NCBI GenBank assembly: GCA_051648405.1
Contig: JBOFFC010000134.1
Span: forward strand, 17,030 to 81,029
Source of the DNA: JBOFFC01 sp051648405
GTDB taxonomy: Bacteria > Planctomycetota > Planctomycetia > Pirellulales > Lacipirellulaceae
Length of the DNA: 64,000 nt
Reading direction: 5' to 3'
Shown: positions 59,306 to 64,000 of the stretch, piece by piece
Position numbering within the stretch: position 1 is the stretch's first letter
Layout of the letters: each line of letters begins with the position of its first letter
Position numbers and translations under genes: made by a program
The notes under the pieces: model-generated
Told to the model about the DNA's origin: nothing
The model's database searches: none
The model's input: only the letters and a program-made list of their open reading frames with translations

Positions 59306-60868
59306 TCACCGGCGAGCTTCGGCGCCAGCAGGCGCCCGCTCGGCCTCGCTCCCAGCGTCTGCTATCACCCACGCCAGCCGACCGAGCTGGCGGGCGTAGG
59401 AGACGATCGCGGCGGCGATCACGCCGCACCCGAGGAAGGCGCCGATGAGGTGCAGGCCCCACTCGGCGGCGAAGTCGAGCGCCACCGTCGCCGCGCCGAG
59501 GACCAGCGATTGCAGCCAGAAGGCCGTCCACGCTAGCGGTCGGCGTAAAATCGTCCGCAGCATCGAAGGGGAGACGACGCACCACCAGGCGTCGGCCGAC
59601 AGTTGCGATAGCACCACGACCGGGGCGACGATCGCCGTCATCACTCCGCCGAGCACCAGCGCGACGAGGGCCACCCAACCCACCTCGAGCTGCGGCGCGA
59701 GTTGCGGCGCCACCGCGATCGCCCCCGTCGCGACCAGCGCGCCGGGCGCGACAACGAACGAAAGCCCGACAACTCCCCGCGGCAGCAGGTCGTACCAGTC
59801 GCTGAAGTCGTTCCCCGGCCAGTGCGACACGCGGTCGGCGCCGACCGACGACGCCTCGACGATCGTAGTCCCCAGGGCCGTCGCCACCCCCACCAGCGCG
59901 AGCGTCGTGAACCCCGCGGCGCCGTAGAACGTCAGCCCCATCGGCATGAACAGGATCCCCGCCCCGCCGCTGAGGCACGCGGCCCCCAGGGCGAGGAACG
60001 CGAGGATCGCCGCGAGCAGCGTCGCGAGGCCGAGCCACGCGACCGCCACGCGCGGCGATCGCCAGAACCGCACGAGGCCTCTCCAAATCGCGCCCGGGGG
60101 CGCCTCGGCAAGCCCCGCGAACGCGCGGGCGCCTTCGGGCGTATCGGCCCCCGCCTCGAGGCGCAGGCGGTGCTCGAGCGGCGGGGCCTTCAGGTAACTC
60201 TCGAAGAGGCCCAGATCGGGGGTCTCGCTCGCCGCTTCGGCCTCGTACTCGGCCCCTGTCTCGACGAGCACCTCTTTGCGCGCCGGCTCGGCCTTCGGCG
60301 GCTTGACGAGCGTCTTGGCGCCGCAGTCGGGGCAAACGAGCCGCGAGCCGACCTGCCCGGGCGACGCGACGAGGTGCGTTTGGCAGACGACGCATTCTAG
60401 ATGGATCGACTTCGGCGCGGCGCGGGCCAGGTCCACCCCCCACGGCTGCTCTTCTCCGCTGTAGACCTGGTACTGCAAACCTTCCATCGCCGCGGGGGTG
60501 CGCGAGACCTTCGGGGGCGCCTTCGGCTCGACGACGTCGTTCACCGCGTGGCAGTCGGGGCAGCGGACCTTCTGGCCGATCGCGCTGCGCGGGACGTAGA
60601 TGCGGGTCTGGCAGAGCAGGCACGGCAGGCCGATCAGCGGGTCCTCCGGCGCAGCCGCTCCCGAGGGGGCGCCCTCCGGCGAATCGAGTTGCAGCACGTC
60701 GGCCGTCGCGCTCAGTGCGCCGGGAACGACCACCACGCAACCGCAACCGGGGCAGCGCGTACGCCGCCCCGCGTGTCGCCGCTGCGTGGCGAACGGCTTG
60801 CCACACCCGGTCCCCTCGGCGTCGCCGGGGCAGCGGAAGTGGACGTCGGTGTCCAGTTGTGCCGACAA
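59306..60868 (-). CDS. Polytopic membrane protein with three zinc-ribbon-like N-terminal units
   Basis: A 520-residue protein starting at TTG 60868, chosen because it keeps the first zinc-binding unit. Cys pairs: FRCPGDAEGTGCGKPF and RCPGCGCVVVVP (about 11-45), LPCLLCQTRIYVP and RCPDCHAVNDVV (about 72-104), LECVVCQTHLVASP and VCPDCGAKTLV (about 146-180). The C-terminal half has about six to eight hydrophobic helices. Only the general architecture can be seen; I do not recognise the function. The promoter region is shared with the divergent permease gene (61058). Confidence 0.75.
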   Translation of the reverse strand: MSAQLDTDVHFRCPGDAEGTGCGKPFATQRRHAGRRTRCPGCGCVVVVPGALSATADVLQLDSPEGAPSGAAAPEDPLIGLPCLLCQTRIYVPRSAIGQKVRCPDCHAVNDVVEPKAPPKVSRTPAAMEGLQYQVYSGEEQPWGVDLARAAPKSIHLECVVCQTHLVASPGQVGSRLVCPDCGAKTLVKPPKAEPARKEVLVETGAEYEAEAASETPDLGLFESYLKAPPLEHRLRLEAGADTPEGARAFAGLAEAPPGAIWRGLVRFWRSPRVAVAWLGLATLLAAILAFLALGAACLSGGAGILFMPMGLTFYGAAGFTTLALVGVATALGTTIVEASSVGADRVSHWPGNDFSDWYDLLPRGVVGLSFVVAPGALVATGAIAVAPQLAPQLEVGWVALVALVLGGVMTAIVAPVVVLSQLSADAWWCVVSPSMLRTILRRPLAWTAFWLQSLVLGAATVALDFAAEWGLHLIGAFLGCGVIAAAIVSYARQLGRLAWVIADAGSEAERAPAGAEARR

Positions 60869-61057
60869 CGGTTTGCCCCTACGACCGTTCCACGAACCGC
60901 GAGACGTGCCCGGCGAGCGGCGCGATCGCCCAGGCCGCCGTTGCGCGACAAGCTGCCGAGGGGTATCCTTAGCACGACGGGCGCCCGCCCTTCCGCATCG
61001 TACCGCGCCCGACCGGCGCAGCGTCAACCAAGCTCGCCGCCCTCGCGTCGCCGCTCC

Positions 61058-62146
61058 GTGGATTTCTTGCTCGAAGCCTGGGGCGTGACCCTCGACCTGG
61101 CGCCGTGGCTCCTCGTGGGCCTGGCGGTGGCGGGGGGGATCCACGCGCTCGCTCCCCCGGGTTTCTTCCAGCGCTCGCTGCGCGGCAACGCCGGGGTCGT
61201 GCGGGCGGTCGCCGTGGGGGTCCCGCTGCCGCTTTGCTCGTGCGCCGTGATCCCCGTCGCCGTGGGTCTCAAGCGCGACGGCGCGGGGACCGGCGCCGCG
61301 GTCGGCTTCCTGATCAGCACGCCGCAGACGGGGGTGGATTCGGTCCTGGTAACGGCGTCGCTGTTGGGATGGCCGCTGGCGATTTGGAAAGTCGTCGTCG
61401 CCGTGGTAACCGGGCTGGTCGGTGGCTGGCTCGCGCAAGACAAGGAGACGGACGGGGAAGAGACAGACGGGGAACCGTCGGAAGCGATCGCGCCCGCTCG
61501 CCTGCCCACGATCCCCCTGACGATCCTCAATCAGCCTTCGACCCCGCCGGCGCCCCCCAGCCGACTGCGCCGCGTCGGAGAGCATGCCAATGACCTGCTC
61601 GCCTCGCTGTGGGGTTGGCTGGTTGTGGGCGTGCTGATCTCGGCGGCGATCAGCACGTGGCTTCCGGCGGACGCGCTCGCGGGCCTTGCTGAGTACGGCA
61701 CGCTGGCGTCGATGGGCGCCGCGCTGTGTGTGTCGTTGCCGCTTTACGTGTGCGCGACGGCGTCGGCGCCGATCGCCGCGGCGCTCGCCCACGCCGGCTT
61801 GCCGCTGGGGGCGGTGCTGGTCTTTCTGATGGCCGGCCCGGCGACGAACGCGGCGACGATCCTCGCGGTACTCCGCGCATTCGGCTGGCGGGCCCTCGGC
61901 GTGTATCTCGGCACAATCGTCGTGGGGAGCGTGCTGGGCGGCCTAGCCTTCGAGCGACTCGGCGCGGCGGGCTGGTTCGACCCCTCGGTCCCCGACCCGG
62001 CGCACGGCGCCCACGACCACACGCACGGCGCCCCGTGGCAGGTGGCGAGCGCCGTGCTGCTCGGGGTGTGGGTCGCCTGCCTCGCGTGGCGCGACGCCGC
62101 GCGTCGGCTCGCCGGCGCCGTGCACACCCACGCGGCAACGCCGTAG
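61058..62146 (+). CDS. SO_0444-like Cu/Zn efflux permease (DUF318)
   Basis: A 362-residue polytopic permease starting at GTG 61058. Signature stretches are PLPLCSCAVIPVAVGL with the metal-binding Cys pair (about 58-73), GFLISTPQTGVDSVLV (about 83-98) and MAGPATNAATILAVL (about 259-273). The central cytoplasmic loop is acidic and Pro-rich (about 128-175), and a His-rich segment AHGAHDHTHGAP (about 320-331) may bind metal. The family exports copper, zinc or arsenite; the ion cannot be told. Confidence 0.88.
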   Translation: MDFLLEAWGVTLDLAPWLLVGLAVAGGIHALAPPGFFQRSLRGNAGVVRAVAVGVPLPLCSCAVIPVAVGLKRDGAGTGAAVGFLISTPQTGVDSVLVTASLLGWPLAIWKVVVAVVTGLVGGWLAQDKETDGEETDGEPSEAIAPARLPTIPLTILNQPSTPPAPPSRLRRVGEHANDLLASLWGWLVVGVLISAAISTWLPADALAGLAEYGTLASMGAALCVSLPLYVCATASAPIAAALAHAGLPLGAVLVFLMAGPATNAATILAVLRAFGWRALGVYLGTIVVGSVLGGLAFERLGAAGWFDPSVPDPAHGAHDHTHGAPWQVASAVLLGVWVACLAWRDAARRLAGAVHTHAATP

Positions 62147-62264
62147 GGGGCGGTTTGCCGTCCGCCGCAGGTCACTGCGCCGCAACGAGATAGGACCGAT
62201 CGGCCGCTCGGGACGACGCGTTGGCGCTTGCGACGCCGCGCACCCAGCGATACAAACCAATCTA

Positions 62265-62465
62265 GTGTGTTGGTGGTCGGTCGCGCACGCTTGCGCAGCC
62301 GACGTAACAGGGAACCCGGTGTAATTCCGGGACGGCCCCGCCGCTGTAACCGGGCACACTCCGCCGAACCCTTTCTTTTCGCCATTGTTTGCCGAGGTCG
62401 CCTCGACCCCGGCAGACGAGAAGGCAGGTTCCGGCGGGCCCGGGAGTCAGAAGACCTACCAGCAC
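62265..62465 (+). ncRNA. Cobalamin (adenosylcobalamin-type) riboswitch
   Basis: The conserved aptamer core is clear: GTAACAGGGAACCCGGTG (62311-62328) with TAATTCCGGGACGGCCCCGC, then CGCTGTAACCGG. The B12 box is GAGTCAGAAGACCTACC (62444-62460). The P1 stem is GTGTTGGT (62267) with its partner ACCAGCAC (62458). It lies 158 bases ahead of a DUF1559 gene, so B12 sensing probably controls that gene and the following one. About 155 bases between aptamer and ATG may hold the expression platform. Confidence 0.93.
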
Positions 62466-62622
62466 TTGGCTGCGGCGCTGCTCGCGAGGGACGAGCTGCC
62501 GCTACACAGCACTGTGTTCGCTGCGCTTTCGCGTCGCTCGTCGGTTCGTTGTCGGCTTCGCGCCACGACGCGCCGTCGGTCGTTTGCGCAACCGCGACGA
62601 ACGCCGCACAGCCGGTCGGTCG

Positions 62623-63459
62623 ATGGCGACGCCAGCAGCAACTCGCTGCGCTAAGCACGCGCGCCGGGCGTTCACGCTCGTCGAGCTGCTGGTGACGATC
62701 GCGATGATCGGCGTGCTCGTCGCGCTGCTGCTCCCCGCGGTGCAGTCGGCCCGCGAGTCGGCACGCCGCGCCCAGTGCCAGAACCACCTGCACCAACTGG
62801 CGGTCGCGCTGCAAGGCTACGAAGAGGGACACCGGGTGTTCCCCGTCGGCTGCACCGACTGCACCCTGCCGCCGCCGTCCAAGCCGGCGCGGCTAACTTC
62901 GTGGCAGGTGTGGCTGCTGCCGCACCTCGAACGGCAGCCGCTCTTCGACACGTTCACGATCGAGACTCCCGTCTATCGCGACGTCAACGCGCGGCTCGCG
63001 CGGACGGTGCTCGCCGAGCTGCTGTGCCCCAGCGCCGACGGCGAGCCGCTCCCCGCGAGCCCCCTCGTCGGGGCCTTCACCGACTACGGCGGCCTGTACG
63101 GCGTCGAAGGGCGACCGGGAGAGGCGATCCTCGAGCGCTCCGAAGGGGTCTTCGTCTACGAGCGCGCGATCGCGGCGCGGGAAGTGATCGACGGCCTCTC
63201 GAACACGGCGCTCGTGGGGGAGATGCTCGTCCGCCGCGTCGCGACCGAGTGTGAGTGGGCGAACGGGCACAACCTGTTCGCCCACGAGCACACGACGCCC
63301 GTGAACGCCGCGTCGGGCCTGGGGAACGACCTGGGGAGCCCCCACCCCGGCGGCGCGCTCGTCGCGATGGGGGACGGCGCCGTCCGCTGGCTCGACGACG
63401 CCGCCGAGCAAGCCACGCTCAACGCGCTGCTGACCCGCGCCGGGGAGGACGGGCCGTGA
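62623..63459 (+). CDS. DUF1559 prepilin-like protein under a cobalamin riboswitch
   Basis: A 278-residue protein with a pilin-like N-terminus (RRAFTLVELLVTIAMIGVLV, about 14-33) and the DUF1559 end: a GSPHPGGALVAMGDGAVRWL stretch (about 243-262). It is shorter than the DUF1559 protein at 24578-25747. It lies 158 bases downstream of a cobalamin riboswitch and its stop overlaps the next start by 4 bases, so the two are co-regulated. It may be a pseudopilin of a cobalamin-related export or uptake system; this is inference. Confidence 0.88.
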   Translation: MATPAATRCAKHARRAFTLVELLVTIAMIGVLVALLLPAVQSARESARRAQCQNHLHQLAVALQGYEEGHRVFPVGCTDCTLPPPSKPARLTSWQVWLLPHLERQPLFDTFTIETPVYRDVNARLARTVLAELLCPSADGEPLPASPLVGAFTDYGGLYGVEGRPGEAILERSEGVFVYERAIAAREVIDGLSNTALVGEMLVRRVATECEWANGHNLFAHEHTTPVNAASGLGNDLGSPHPGGALVAMGDGAVRWLDDAAEQATLNALLTRAGEDGP

Positions 63460-64000
63460 AGCGCACGCTCATCGCACTCTGCCTCGCCTGCGCCGCGCCG
63501 CTCCCCGGCGCGCTCGCCGCGTCGTTCGACGCGATCGACTACTGGGTCGGCACGGGCGCCAACCGCGCGGCGGTAGTGATCGACTGGAGCGACGAGGAGT
63601 TGAATCGACCGTCTCTTGTGTGGGGGTTCCGCTGGACGGGCGCCGCGACCGGCGCCGACATGCTCTCGACCGTCGTCGCCGCCGACCCGCGGTTGTTCGC
63701 CAAGACGACGCTCGTCGGCGCCGCGGGGGGGGCGGTCTACGGCCTCGGTTACGACGCGTCAGGAGACGCGGCGCTCGAGCTCACCGACGCGACCGTGTTC
63801 GACGCCGCCGGCTTTGCCCCCTCCGGCCCGACGGACCTCGCCACCGCGACCGACCCGGCCGATTTCTACGCCGAGGGCTGGGCCTTCAGCGGCTTCTGGC
63901 ACTACGCGATCGCCACGAGCGATCCGTTCGCCGCCGGCGCCTGGTCGTCGTCGCCGACGGGGGTCTCGGAGCGCACGCTAAGCGACGGCGCGTGGGACGC
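63456..64000 (+). CDS. Exported protein downstream of the B12-regulated DUF1559 gene (partial)
   Basis: The frame starts at GTG 63456, overlaps the preceding stop by 4 bases and is cut by the window end. A signal peptide is clear (residues 1-22, LIALCLACAAPLPGALA). The visible mature part (about 160 residues) begins SFDAIDYWVGTGANRAAVVI and has SLVWGFRWTGAATGADML and AEGWAFSGFWHYAIA. This looks like an uncharacterised beta-rich secreted family that may end in a PEP-CTERM signal, but the C-terminus is beyond the window. B12 control suggests cobalamin or cobalt capture. No known B12-binding motif is visible. Confidence 0.65.
   Translation, partial: MKRTLIALCLACAAPLPGALAASFDAIDYWVGTGANRAAVVIDWSDEELNRPSLVWGFRWTGAATGADMLSTVVAADPRLFAKTTLVGAAGGAVYGLGYDASGDAALELTDATVFDAAGFAPSGPTDLATATDPADFYAEGWAFSGFWHYAIATSDPFAAGAWSSSPTGVSERTLSDGAWD

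Overview
The window is high-GC bacterial DNA from a member of the Planctomycetes, most likely order Pirellulales. The evidence is gene content. There are two DUF1559 prepilin-like proteins (24578-25747, 62623-63459) and a PEP-CTERM protein (56449-57069). A MoxR/DUF58/BatA-like operon stands opposite a DUF4159 gene (33531-43808). Both subunits of archaeal-type DNA topoisomerase VI are present, along with a large GlnE and an LptD-like outer-membrane protein. No tRNA, rRNA, CRISPR array, prophage or complete IS element was seen. Short degenerate repeats fill many intergenic gaps.

Layout. 1-5.6 kb: end of an MBOAT acyltransferase with its SGNH-like partner, a Tat-exported Gfo/Idh oxidoreductase, a CorA-type transporter and an aspartoacylase-family hydrolase. 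5.7-14.3 kb: an AAA_14/DUF4143 ATPase, then a minus-strand block with def, fmt, a 53-residue membrane protein, miaB and glnE. 14.4-18.7 kb: a VWA-ExbB-ExbD-ExbD-TPR-like energy-transduction cluster. 18.8-21.5 kb: two small Tyr-rich exported proteins, a Uma2 nuclease and a lower-GC two-gene module. 21.7-27.7 kb: topoisomerase VI B and A, separated by a lipoprotein, a DUF1559 gene and a toxin-antitoxin-like pair. 27.9-29.4 kb: two convergent VapBC modules. 29.4-35.9 kb: diacylglycerol kinase, LptD-like protein and the DUF4159 protein. 36.1-43.8 kb: MoxR, DUF58 and two BatA-like VWA proteins, interrupted by two 23S-intervening-sequence-type four-helix-bundle genes, each inside its own inverted repeat. 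44-52.7 kb: HicBA, a quinone reductase, two overlapping DUF697-type GTPases, an orphan Imm33/DUF2185-like protein, a methyltransferase, a glycosyltransferase and a zinc-ribbon membrane protein. 52.7-58.4 kb: a 1.1-kb gene-free stretch, the primary sigma factor, a small zinc-ribbon ORF, a PEP-CTERM protein and an SPFH protein. 58.4-64 kb: a GT34-like glycosyltransferase, a membrane protein with several zinc ribbons, a Cu/Zn-type permease, and a cobalamin riboswitch ahead of a DUF1559 gene and an exported protein cut by the window end.

The most unusual structure is the repeat system. At least seven sequence classes of short-unit repeats occur, mostly as inverted pairs. They often touch or supply stop codons and lie within about ten bases of start codons, leaving little room for a Shine-Dalgarno site. 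Two of the pairs enclose the four-helix-bundle genes, which makes each look like a small cassette dropped into an operon. The second notable locus is the B12-riboswitch unit at the right end, which may define an unrecognised cobalamin- or cobalt-related export system.
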